Shown piece by piece: positions 24,912-32,356 of a DNA stretch of 32,356 nt (positions are counted from its first letter, which is position 1; each line of letters starts with the position of its first letter). Made by a program: the position numbers and the translations under genes. The notes under the pieces are model-generated. The model searched no databases, was not told the origin of the DNA, and saw only the letters and a list, made by a program, of their open reading frames with translations. The DNA comes from Treponema sp. (GTDB lineage Bacteria > Spirochaetota > Spirochaetia > Treponematales > Breznakiellaceae). The stretch is taken from positions 1 to 32,356 of the forward strand of contig JAAYUZ010000081.1 in NCBI GenBank assembly GCA_012517385.1, in the 5' to 3' direction.

Positions 24912-25682
24912 TCAAATATTTTTAATAAATAAATGCTCGCGATGCCACGTTAAAAAGGGTAGATGGCGGTCTTCGATCCACCTAAGGTGCATACCAGGTC
25001 GAAGGCCAAGATCGGCGAACCTGCCTTCCTTCACGCGCGTTGAGAGAAGTAGTTCGCCATCATCGGCGAAACTTATGAGCGCCTTATCGAAGAGAGCGTC
25101 GACATTGGCTGTAAAAAGAAAGCCGTTATACACATTGAGTCGTTCCGAATCCGACTCGCACTCGGCCCAAGGCTTGGCATGACTTGCCCTGAGTACCTCG
25201 GGGAGGTCAAACCCGGTGAGCGCGCAGGCGCCTTTCCAGTAACTCAAAAGCGCCTTACGGTAATAATTCTGCCCGATTCTCTGCTTGACAATCCGTTCCG
25301 CCTCTGTGCCATGTGGGATTCCTTGTTTTGCCAAAGTTGATTCGAGTTCTTTATTGAACGCTATAAGAGGCGCATCGGGAACGGCGATGGCGATTTCGGC
25401 GGCTCGCCTGAGTATGGCACAGAGCACCTGATAATCCCAGGGTACTATCTCTTCTTCGTGGAAAATAATCGATGGGAATTCCCGTCGGAGTTCACCCAGA
25501 GGAAAGCCGTTCGAAAAACGAACCGACCATTCTTTCTCGTGGCTGCCCTTTCGGACTGTGGCAGTAAAACCGTGCATCGAAGATGCTAATGTAATGCTCC
25601 TCCCATCGGTTGCGATAGATGAGCGCTCCCAGCCGTTATCGTATCCAGCCTTCTCCACGAGGCTTCGCTCGAGGCTGTTCAT
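24912..25682 (-). CDS. HNH endonuclease, COG3440-like, last gene of the McrBC-type operon
   Basis: A 256-residue protein with a C-terminal HNH_2-type nuclease domain (about residues 128-215). It reads RIGQNYYRKALLSYWKGACA, then ASHAKPW with the catalytic His168, LNVYNGFLF (Asn183/Asn186) and NVDALFDK with Asp195, the usual H-N-(N)-D/K pattern of predicted restriction endonucleases. The N-terminal 125 residues are an unassigned domain that may recognise DNA. The ATG overlaps the McrC stop codon in an ATGA, with AAGGA upstream, so translation is coupled. A second nuclease behind McrC is not part of the classical McrBC system. It may be the cutting enzyme paired with the methyltransferase, or an added effector. 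Confidence 0.82.
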   Translation of the reverse strand: MNSLERSLVEKAGYDNGWERSSIATDGRSITLASSMHGFTATVRKGSHEKEWSVRFSNGFPLGELRREFPSIIFHEEEIVPWDYQVLCAILRRAAEIAIAVPDAPLIAFNKELESTLAKQGIPHGTEAERIVKQRIGQNYYRKALLSYWKGACALTGFDLPEVLRASHAKPWAECESDSERLNVYNGFLFTANVDALFDKALISFADDGELLLSTRVKEGRFADLGLRPGMHLRWIEDRHLPFLTWHREHLFIKNI

Positions 25683-26935
25683 ACGCTTTCCTTTATTGGA
25701 AGCCTGATTCCAAGCTTACGTATTCGGTGGAACTGCTCGATATCCTTATCTCCTTGCTCATAATACTCCTTGTCGAATTTGGGGGCCTCGGGATTGGGGT
25801 AGACGATAAGGCAATCGACTACGCGATCCCGCTCTTCTTCGCTTTTCAAGCCGAGCTTGCCCAGGATGCCCACATCGCGGGCATAACCCGAGACTTGGCG
25901 GACATCTTCTATGACATAACCTTCACCGTATTTCGTTTTGTATTTTGCGTCGATGACGATCCGCCGCCTAGTGTCGATGAAATCTACAGCCCCGTACCTG
26001 CCTGAGCTTTGGAACTGGATCGATCTGCCGAGCTCGGCTCTCATGAGTGCTAAGACATAGAGCTCGAAGAGTTTGGACATGTCGATGATATAGGGCGGCA
26101 CGAGCCTTTCTCGGGAAGAAGCGGCAAGGTCGCGGTAGCCCTGTATGCGCATAATGAGCTTGGCCAAGCGAAGCGCCTCTCCGTATTCACGATAGAGGGG
26201 ATTGTGTTTGAACCGTATTCGACCAGCCGCGCCGCTTATGTAGCCGATGCCGTCAAAGGATCGTTCGAGATCATCGAAGATCATCGCTCGTGCCGGCTCC
26301 AAGGCATTCTTGCCGTACCAGGAACGCAGACAGCCGAGACCCATCCGGTAGGCGCTATGGAGGAGGCGGTTCTCGGGACAATCGGTCGAGAACTCCTGGT
26401 AACGGCACATGATGCGGTCGGGGCGCTGCGCGAACACATTTTTCGCAAGGTGTGCGGAGAGCATTACTTTGCCCTTGAGTTTCGCCTTGAGGTTTTCTTC
26501 CCGCGAAAGGTAATCCTTGCGCAAGGGCTTGGAAAGGAGCTCGCGCAGAATAGTCAGATAATGGAGAACGATAAGGGGGGTTATGTCGAATGCCTCGTCC
26601 GGACAGGCGATGAAGGGCGTATCGATCCTGATATCGTAGGCGGAACCGAGATAGGGCGCTGCTGCCGGGGAGCGAAGGCATTCAGCGAACATGCGTTGGT
26701 AATCGAGGGATTCCACTTTGGGAGAGACCCGAAGCGCGAGCTTTCCTTCCTCGAGCCAGTCGAGGCCGATGTAATAACTTAAAAAGCCGCCGGGCTTGAG
26801 CCCGAAGGCCCATATCTTGGTGATGTCGCCGTCTTCTGGCTGCGGGCGATAGGTAATACCGCTGTCACGCAAGATTTCCGAGATAGTACCCTGTTCCCGA
26901 GCCGATTCCACTCGTACTACTTTATCGTGCCGCAC
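25679..26935 (-). CDS. mcrC: McrC-type nuclease subunit
   Basis: A 418-residue McrC-like protein. The N-terminal part (DITKIWAFGLKPGGFLSYYI, then ALRVSPKVESLDY) matches the McrB-contacting region of this family. The C-terminal PD-(D/E)XK core holds Glu291 in LFELYVLALM, Asp318 in AVDFIDTRRR and Asp329-Ala-Lys331 in VIDAKYKTKY, so the nuclease is intact. In McrBC, McrC stimulates the GTPase of McrB and cuts DNA with modified cytosines. The start is GTG at 26935 with GGAG just upstream, 14 bases inside the McrB gene. It ends overlapping the HNH gene. It is GC-richer than the nearby helicase operon. Confidence 0.88.
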   Translation of the reverse strand: MRHDKVVRVESAREQGTISEILRDSGITYRPQPEDGDITKIWAFGLKPGGFLSYYIGLDWLEEGKLALRVSPKVESLDYQRMFAECLRSPAAAPYLGSAYDIRIDTPFIACPDEAFDITPLIVLHYLTILRELLSKPLRKDYLSREENLKAKLKGKVMLSAHLAKNVFAQRPDRIMCRYQEFSTDCPENRLLHSAYRMGLGCLRSWYGKNALEPARAMIFDDLERSFDGIGYISGAAGRIRFKHNPLYREYGEALRLAKLIMRIQGYRDLAASSRERLVPPYIIDMSKLFELYVLALMRAELGRSIQFQSSGRYGAVDFIDTRRRIVIDAKYKTKYGEGYVIEDVRQVSGYARDVGILGKLGLKSEEERDRVVDCLIVYPNPEAPKFDKEYYEQGDKDIEQFHRIRKLGIRLPIKESV

Positions 26936-28547
26936 CTAGTGCTCCGAGCAAGCCGGTGAACACCGGATCATCCCGATCGAGGACGAGGATACCATCTTTC
27001 CGGTACTCTTCGAGAAGAGGAGCAAGCTCAAAGCGCAACTTGAACTCGAGTTCGTCCTTGTCAGATGCCATGAAGTAGCTGTGCCCGATCATGACATCGT
27101 CCGGATCGAAGTCGCGGTTCACATATCCCTCGCCCTCGTCCTGTGGATGGAAGAGTGAATAGACTCTGTCATAGACGCCCAAGGCTCGGTTTTTAAGCTC
27201 TTCATCCTTACCCTCGTAGAAGCGCTCGATCGCGTCCCTGCTGGATTTGATGGTGTAAAAGGCGAAGCGCCGCCTGAGCGCGTAGTCGATCTGCCCCAGA
27301 CTCCGGTCGGCGGTATTCATGGTACCTATGATGTAGAGATTGTACGGGACCGTGAGGGATTCCCCGGAATAGGTGAGCTTGACGCTTAGAGTCTCCGCCT
27401 GAGCACCGCATCGATCGGGATCTGCTTCGCGCTTGTCGGTTTCCAGGAGCGTGATAAGTTCGCCGAAAATTTTGGAGACATTACCCCGGTTGATCTCGTC
27501 GATGATGAGGACGTGTGGCTTGCGTTGCTGATCGGGCGAATAGGGTGGGACGTGATAGGTGTCTTGAAGCAGCTTGCCAACCCCTTTGGCGTAGGATGGA
27601 TTGTAGCCGGGCTCAATACCGTGCAATACCCAATCCTTGATCTGCTGCTTGGTCATTGTATATTGGCCGGGTTCGTTGGGATCGGTGCCGACGCGGAGCG
27701 CTCCATTGTCGGTCAATCGTACATAGAAGGATGTTTTCTTGGCTATTGTTTTCGCCTCGATATTGGTTTTACCCTCGAAACTCTCTAGGAAGGAAGTCCA
27801 AGCCTTCTCGAATGCTTCATCTGCATGTCGGCCGTAACAGGCATCGACGATTCTCTTAAAAGGCCCATCCCTCAAGACGAATACCGGAGAGCCGTCCGCC
27901 CCTTCCGCCGGTTTATAGCCTTCCACGAAATCCTCGTAATCCATGGACTGGTGAAAGGTGACGAAGACGATCTGCCCGCGCTTCACCGCGTCTTGGTATT
28001 GTGTGTTTAGGACAGAGCGATCGGCAGGAATACTTTCGCCAAGTAAGCGCAGGGCGGCTTCTTTGGTTGCATAGGTCTTGCCGACGCCAGGAGCGCCTTG
28101 GAGGATTATCTGTTTCTTTTGTTGTAATATCCCAACTATGGTAGTCATTTCTTTTTCTTTTAGTATGCGTGAATACCAATCAGTAATGACGCGAGTCGTT
28201 GACGCTGTAGGATTAGCACAAATAGTTAAGGTCCCCGTCGCTTTGGGAATTATGAAACTATAATCGTCAGCTCGATCTAGTATTCGGACTTTTCGGATAT
28301 GGCGTATCCATTCATGGTTTTCTTCGTTGAACTCGTCATGATCCCCAATTACCTCTACAAGGGCGATCGGTGTCGGACCTTTACGGACTGCGACAATATC
28401 GCCAATCTGCATACGATTGATAAAATCGCGGATGGCGTTTTCTCCCTCGTCCCATTCTCCGAGTCCGATATAGCCATTATTAAGTGCAATATAGACATCA
28501 GAAGTGTCTTTATTTCCGGGATGGATCTGCATGTGCCAGAAGTTCAT
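26922..28547 (-). CDS. mcrB: McrB-type AAA+ GTPase with an N-terminal PUA/EVE-like domain
   Basis: A 541-residue motor subunit. Residues 1-110 (MNFWHMQIHPGN, YIGLGEWDEG, MQIGDIVAVRKGPTPIALVE) look like an EVE/PUA-type domain, a class often used to read modified bases. The AAA+ part has Walker A LQGAPGVGKTYATKE (149-163), Walker B VLIIDEINRG (Asp350, Glu351), and the McrB signature MNTADRS (410-416) followed by DYALRRRFAF with sensor arginines, so GTP hydrolysis and DNA translocation with McrC are expected. The ATG overlaps the methylase stop in an ATGA, with GGGAGG 7 bases upstream. It overlaps McrC by 14 bases. The N-terminal domain replaces the DUF3578-type DNA-binding domain of E. coli McrB, so the recognised modification is probably different. 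Confidence 0.88.
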   Translation of the reverse strand: MNFWHMQIHPGNKDTSDVYIALNNGYIGLGEWDEGENAIRDFINRMQIGDIVAVRKGPTPIALVEVIGDHDEFNEENHEWIRHIRKVRILDRADDYSFIIPKATGTLTICANPTASTTRVITDWYSRILKEKEMTTIVGILQQKKQIILQGAPGVGKTYATKEAALRLLGESIPADRSVLNTQYQDAVKRGQIVFVTFHQSMDYEDFVEGYKPAEGADGSPVFVLRDGPFKRIVDACYGRHADEAFEKAWTSFLESFEGKTNIEAKTIAKKTSFYVRLTDNGALRVGTDPNEPGQYTMTKQQIKDWVLHGIEPGYNPSYAKGVGKLLQDTYHVPPYSPDQQRKPHVLIIDEINRGNVSKIFGELITLLETDKREADPDRCGAQAETLSVKLTYSGESLTVPYNLYIIGTMNTADRSLGQIDYALRRRFAFYTIKSSRDAIERFYEGKDEELKNRALGVYDRVYSLFHPQDEGEGYVNRDFDPDDVMIGHSYFMASDKDELEFKLRFELAPLLEEYRKDGILVLDRDDPVFTGLLGALGAAR

Positions 28548-31500
28548 TTTGTTTCCTCCCTATCCCAGGCCTCCAGCACGAGCCTTCGCGTCCGGTACTC
28601 CCCGTACGCGGCTAACTCCTTCTCCTTGAGCACCCGGAATGTCTCGGAGGGATAGTCCCCGCCCATGGCCTCGGCGGGGTCCAGGATATAGCGCAGTTCG
28701 TCGCGCGTAAGACCGTAGAGCCTGGCGTAGCGGGCGTCGAGCTCGGCGCGGATACGCGCCCGCCGTTCGGGATCGAAGCGGAAGGGGGGAAGGCCTGAAG
28801 CCGCGAGTCTCGTGTCAGTCCCCTCGCTCCGGTTTCCTCTCGCCGCGGCTGTGGCCTCTTCAGCACGCTGCCGTATGGCCGCTCGGGTAGCCTCGTCCGC
28901 AGCCTCCCACACATCCTGGGCCCAGGGCGCCATATCCCAGGCCGTGTAGGTGAGTTCGAGGACGCGGGGGACGATAAAGATGAAATCAGTTTGGGAATAG
29001 TGAGGAGGGGGTAGGATGGGGAATTGTTTTAAGTATGAAAACGTTAGATTTGTTCCGCCAACCTTCTGTCTTGCTACATAGTCAAGACATAGAGCATTGA
29101 GATTTGCAAGGAGACATGTTTTTCTTAGTGTATCAGAGTCTGAGAAAAAAAGTGGCATAGAGTGTCCAACCGCAACTCTTGGTAGCACGCTTGCGATGAC
29201 GGTGCGTTCGTTTGTTGCGTTCGTAATATTCCGCCAGCCCATGAGCCAGCGCGGACTGCGCGCCTCCAAGGCGGCCTCCACCGCGGTAAAGAGCTCCTCG
29301 GGATCGGCGTACTTCTTCCCGCCCACGGCGCACAGCTCCTCGTCCTCCACGCAGAGGGCAAGCTCGTCCCGCAGGCCGGCTGCGTCCTTGGCGAGCCAGG
29401 CCTTGATGAGGCCCCGCCGGGCGCGGGCGATACGGGCCAGCACCTCCCGCTTCTCCACCCAATACCGGGGCCGCACGGTAAAGGCAGGGTCGGCCTTTTC
29501 GGCCTCTGTCACATCGCGGCAGCCAGCAGACGGGTCATCCTCTCCCTCATACGAAGCCCAGCGGTGATCCGCCTGGTGGATCATCTTGGCTTCGTAGAGG
29601 GGCAGGCGGTCGGGAGCGGGGGTTGAGTGGAAGAGGCCAGAATCACTTGTCATGTTGAAGAGCCCCTGCTTAAAACTAACACCCCAAGGGTTTTCTTCTT
29701 TCTCGTCCTTGCCTTTTGCTTCTTTGATGAGGACGGGCACATGGCTATAAATCTTCGCCGTAATCTCAGCGTCCTTTGCCGATCGGAACACCGGGCAAGT
29801 GAGGGTGTTGGGGTTGAGGAGGGCGAACTCGTCGGAGCGGAGATAGTAGAAGCGCCTTTCATCTGACAATTGACCAATATCAAGTATATAGCTACAGAGC
29901 TTGGCCATAGGTATTCCAAAGCCAAGAGTAACTAGAGAAAACGGTGTATCAGGATGTACAGATGGGAATATACGTTTTTGATTATCAAACCCGATCAATG
30001 AGAATAAACGCCCCTTTGCCGTGATATGGGCGAAGTAGGCCTTGGTGGAATCGTCGGTGGCGATGCCCGAAGGCACGATAAAGCCCGCGCGGCCCTCGAT
30101 ACGCGTGAGGCCCAGGATGGTCTCGGCGAAGAGGGCGTAGGTGTTGAGCTTGCCTTGTGCTGTTAATGTGAATCGTGATGACTCTCGCAGGAATGTATTA
30201 GTAGCCTCATACGAACGCTTAGTTTTGCAGTAATCATGCCAGAGGATGGGATCATCGCTCTCGAGTCTCGCGATAGCCTGCTTTCTACGCTCTCCACTTA
30301 ATTCTGAAATCCTCGGGGATCGCGATGCGAAGAACTCCTCTTCTCCGAGTTGTGATACTTCCCAGGGCGGGTTCCCCAGCACGCAGTCGAAGCCGCCCTT
30401 GGCGAAGACTTCGGGGAACTCGAGCCTCCAGTGGAAAAAGCGGTTGCGCTCCGCGATAGTCCGCGCCAGGGCGTTGACGCCCCGCGATGAGGGCGACTCG
30501 TCGTGACCAGAGGCGGCCAGAGACACATCCGCTGTCGTGGGTATGGGGACGCCGTCGCGCTTGTCGCAGAAAAATGCGGCTGTGTATATGTCGCATGCTA
30601 GCTTGACGCGCTGGTACTCGGGGCTCGCAAGGAGGGCTTCGAAGGCGGCACGCTTGCGGCCCACCGCCTCGAGGTCGTTGTCGGGAATGATATCGAGCCT
30701 CCACTTCAGGGCCACGATGCCGGCCTCGGCCTTCACGATGCTTTTGGTATTGAAATCATGTTGATTCTGGCTTCTAGGTAGTTTTTCTTCTTTATTTCGT
30801 CTGCTATACAACTTGGCGATATCCTTTTCGTCCCCCGAAAGCGCTACATAGGCCCCGTCGGGGATGCCCGCTCTGAGCATATCGAGATCGAGGACGCCCA
30901 CCAGCGAATTGCCGCAGCGGATGTGGTGGTCGATGAACGAGAGGGGCCGGCCCGGCTCGTAGCCCTCGAGCCAGAGGCTCGTCCGCGCCAGCTCCACCGC
31001 CAGGGGATTGAGGTCGACGCCGTACAGGCAGTGGGCGACCACTTCTCGCAGGGCATGGCGGTAGTCGGCCTCGAGCACCGACCCATCTTCGCTGCGAACC
31101 AGGGCAAGTGTCTCGGCGAGCTTGCGCGCGGCAGCCAGGAGAAAGTGCCCCGATCCGCAGGAGGGGTCGATCACGGTGATTGAACGTATGGCCGCTTCCT
31201 TGTGCGCTGGATCGGGCGCAGCCTTGAGTCTTTCCTCTATCACCGGCTCCAAGGCGCTCTTGATAAGTTCCTGGACAAGGCAGTCCGGTGTGTAGTAGCT
31301 GCCCGAGGTCTTGCGCGCGTTGCCCGCCGTCGATCCTTCTTCGCCATCGATGCCTATAAAGCCGAAGCTGCGCGCGGCCAGGTCGACGGTCGGCACGAGC
31401 TCGAGGAGGCTCTCGTACACCGAGCCGAGTTCCTCGGAATCCATGTTCTTGTAGTCGACCAGGGTACGCGCGTTGCCCGCGACCGCCCAGCGCAGGCTCT

Positions 31501-32356
31501 CCATAGCACAGAGGAGGTCGTAGTTGGAAAGCCCGCAGGCGTCGATCATGGGGCATTGATCGGGCGCGAAGAGTCCTCCCAGGGCGGGCAGATCGAGGGC
31601 CTCTTCTCCCCTTCCAAGGGCGCGGAAGAGTACGAGAACGCCTTCCCAAAGGTCGCCGTAACGGTCATAGCTGGAACGCCTGAGCGCCTTGTCCCGGAGG
31701 CGCCTGAGCGAGTAGCCGCGCTCGTAGAGTGTGTGGGAGGACGCGTGCGCATCGTCGTCCGGATGGGCGTGGATAAGGCCGCGCTCCTCGATGGTAAAGA
31801 CGAAGAGAAAGCGGTAAATGAGGCGCAAGAGTTCCTGAAAGTATCCCTCCCGGCTCAAGGTCCCTGCATCGAGGGCCGCGCGGAGGGTCGCGTTGCCCGG
31901 CCCTTCGAAACGCAGAAAGCCCGAACCTAGGGACAGGAGTGCCTGGGTGACACCGGCCTTAAGCCCCTCGCGCACCCGGGTGCCCTGGCTTTCGCCTTCC
32001 CGCCGCCACAGCTCCCAGATCGAGTCCCCCTTATCTACGCCGGCCCTGCTCGCGTGCAGGATGCGCCAGAGCATGGCGAATTCGGGGAAGCGTTTCTCGC
32101 GCATGATGGTCCCGAGGTCGAACTCGAGGTAGGAAGGCCGCGCCATGGCGGGCGAAGCGCGCAGGAGGCGGATGCGCTCGCCGTTCGTGACGATGGCCCA
32201 GGGAGGAGAGTCGGTTTTTCCAGATACGTTGGCTTTCGCATTGAGGTATTCTTGGGTCATCTGGAAGGGGCTTTTCTTGCGCGATCCCGATCCTTCGACT
32301 ACGAAACGGGGCTCGCTTGCGTCGAGTTCGAGGCCGGGACTCCCGATGACTATCGG
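28544..32356 (-). CDS. Eco57I-type adenine DNA methyltransferase (type IIG or PglX/DrmMI-like), N-terminus beyond right edge
   Basis: At least 1,270 residues. A possible ATG lies at 32260, but the same frame stays open to the window edge and reads like protein (RFVVEGSGSRKKSPFQ before WAIVTNGERIRLLR), so the gene probably starts outside. Counting from 32260, EELGSVYESLLELVP is at 276-290, YYTPDCLVQELI at 322-333, the SAM-binding motif I VIDPSCGSGHFLLAAA at 363-378, and the catalytic motif IV NPPW at 630-633, which indicates N6-adenine methylation. The C-terminal third should be the target-recognition part. Type IIG enzymes carry a nuclease domain at the N-terminus, which cannot be checked here. 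The stop overlaps the McrB start in ATGA, so methylase, McrB, McrC and HNH form one coupled operon, in GC-rich sequence unlike the helicase operon. Confidence 0.85.
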   Translation of the reverse strand, partial: PIVIGSPGLELDASEPRFVVEGSGSRKKSPFQMTQEYLNAKANVSGKTDSPPWAIVTNGERIRLLRASPAMARPSYLEFDLGTIMREKRFPEFAMLWRILHASRAGVDKGDSIWELWRREGESQGTRVREGLKAGVTQALLSLGSGFLRFEGPGNATLRAALDAGTLSREGYFQELLRLIYRFLFVFTIEERGLIHAHPDDDAHASSHTLYERGYSLRRLRDKALRRSSYDRYGDLWEGVLVLFRALGRGEEALDLPALGGLFAPDQCPMIDACGLSNYDLLCAMESLRWAVAGNARTLVDYKNMDSEELGSVYESLLELVPTVDLAARSFGFIGIDGEEGSTAGNARKTSGSYYTPDCLVQELIKSALEPVIEERLKAAPDPAHKEAAIRSITVIDPSCGSGHFLLAAARKLAETLALVRSEDGSVLEADYRHALREVVAHCLYGVDLNPLAVELARTSLWLEGYEPGRPLSFIDHHIRCGNSLVGVLDLDMLRAGIPDGAYVALSGDEKDIAKLYSRRNKEEKLPRSQNQHDFNTKSIVKAEAGIVALKWRLDIIPDNDLEAVGRKRAAFEALLASPEYQRVKLACDIYTAAFFCDKRDGVPIPTTADVSLAASGHDESPSSRGVNALARTIAERNRFFHWRLEFPEVFAKGGFDCVLGNPPWEVSQLGEEEFFASRSPRISELSGERRKQAIARLESDDPILWHDYCKTKRSYEATNTFLRESSRFTLTAQGKLNTYALFAETILGLTRIEGRAGFIVPSGIATDDSTKAYFAHITAKGRLFSLIGFDNQKRIFPSVHPDTPFSLVTLGFGIPMAKLCSYILDIGQLSDERRFYYLRSDEFALLNPNTLTCPVFRSAKDAEITAKIYSHVPVLIKEAKGKDEKEENPWGVSFKQGLFNMTSDSGLFHSTPAPDRLPLYEAKMIHQADHRWASYEGEDDPSAGCRDVTEAEKADPAFTVRPRYWVEKREVLARIARARRGLIKAWLAKDAAGLRDELALCVEDEELCAVGGKKYADPEELFTAVEAALEARSPRWLMGWRNITNATNERTVIASVLPRVAVGHSMPLFFSDSDTLRKTCLLANLNALCLDYVARQKVGGTNLTFSYLKQFPILPPPHYSQTDFIFIVPRVLELTYTAWDMAPWAQDVWEAADEATRAAIRQRAEEATAAARGNRSEGTDTRLAASGLPPFRFDPERRARIRAELDARYARLYGLTRDELRYILDPAEAMGGDYPSETFRVLKEKELAAYGEYRTRRLVLEAWDREETK

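Noticed and set aside
24886-25182. A 98-codon plus-strand open frame
   Set aside because: It is antisense to the 3' part of the HNH gene, which has clear motifs; composition is that of a reverse-frame shadow.
26573-26578. A G6 tract inside mcrC as a second phase-variation site
   Set aside because: Six G is too short to be a convincing slippage site, unlike the G9 tract in the helicase gene.
1-32356. CRISPR array, tRNA, rRNA or prophage
   Set aside because: No regularly spaced repeats, cloverleaf sequences, rRNA motifs or phage structural genes were seen on either strand.

Overview
The window looks like chromosomal DNA of a carbohydrate-fermenting spirochaete, probably Treponema-like. This is inferred from protein style and gene mix, not from any marker gene: no rRNA, tRNA or CRISPR array was seen. 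Supporting hints are spirochaete-style lipoproteins (one a lipoprotein pullulanase), a Thermotoga/Bacillus-type hexuronate pathway, and overall moderate GC with two stretches of clearly different composition.

Positions 1-5,400, all minus strand: the 5' part of an AddB-like recombination/repair gene runs off the left edge. It is preceded by an apparent operon transcribed from a good sigma70 promoter at 5345-5373: DeoR-family repressor, SDR-type mannonate/fructuronate oxidoreductase, tagaturonate epimerase (UxaE) and an esterase. This is a hexuronate catabolic cluster with a probable autoregulatory operator of TTTCG/CGAAA repeats. Next is a membrane-bound class III adenylate cyclase (5409-6683, minus).

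Positions 6,800-17,900, plus strand: a glucan-use region. A PfkB sugar kinase and a CBM41/GH13 lipoprotein pullulanase form one unit, with a palindromic operator over the promoter and a terminator behind. Then come an ECF-transporter S component overlapping a GH31 alpha-glucosidase, an iron-dependent alcohol dehydrogenase overlapping a soluble HisKA_2 histidine kinase, and two tandem GH17-like beta-glucanases without signal peptides. A small lipoprotein gene faces them on the minus strand and ends at a shared hairpin.

Positions 18,300-32,356: a defence island. A decayed reading frame (18368-18796) is followed by an AT-rich three-gene operon: UPF1-like SF1 helicase, winged-helix protein, double-HKD phospholipase D-type nuclease. 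The helicase gene carries adjacent A9 and G9 tracts that could switch it on and off. A broken, internally deleted IS256-family transposase separates it from a GC-richer, translationally coupled minus-strand operon: Eco57I-type DNA methyltransferase (cut by the right edge), McrB GTPase with a PUA/EVE-like N-terminal domain, McrC nuclease, and an HNH endonuclease. The helicase-wHTH-PLD operon resembles Mokosh in content but has an extra partner. The methylase-McrBC-HNH operon is an unusual mix of modification and modification-dependent restriction. These two are the best candidates for undescribed systems.
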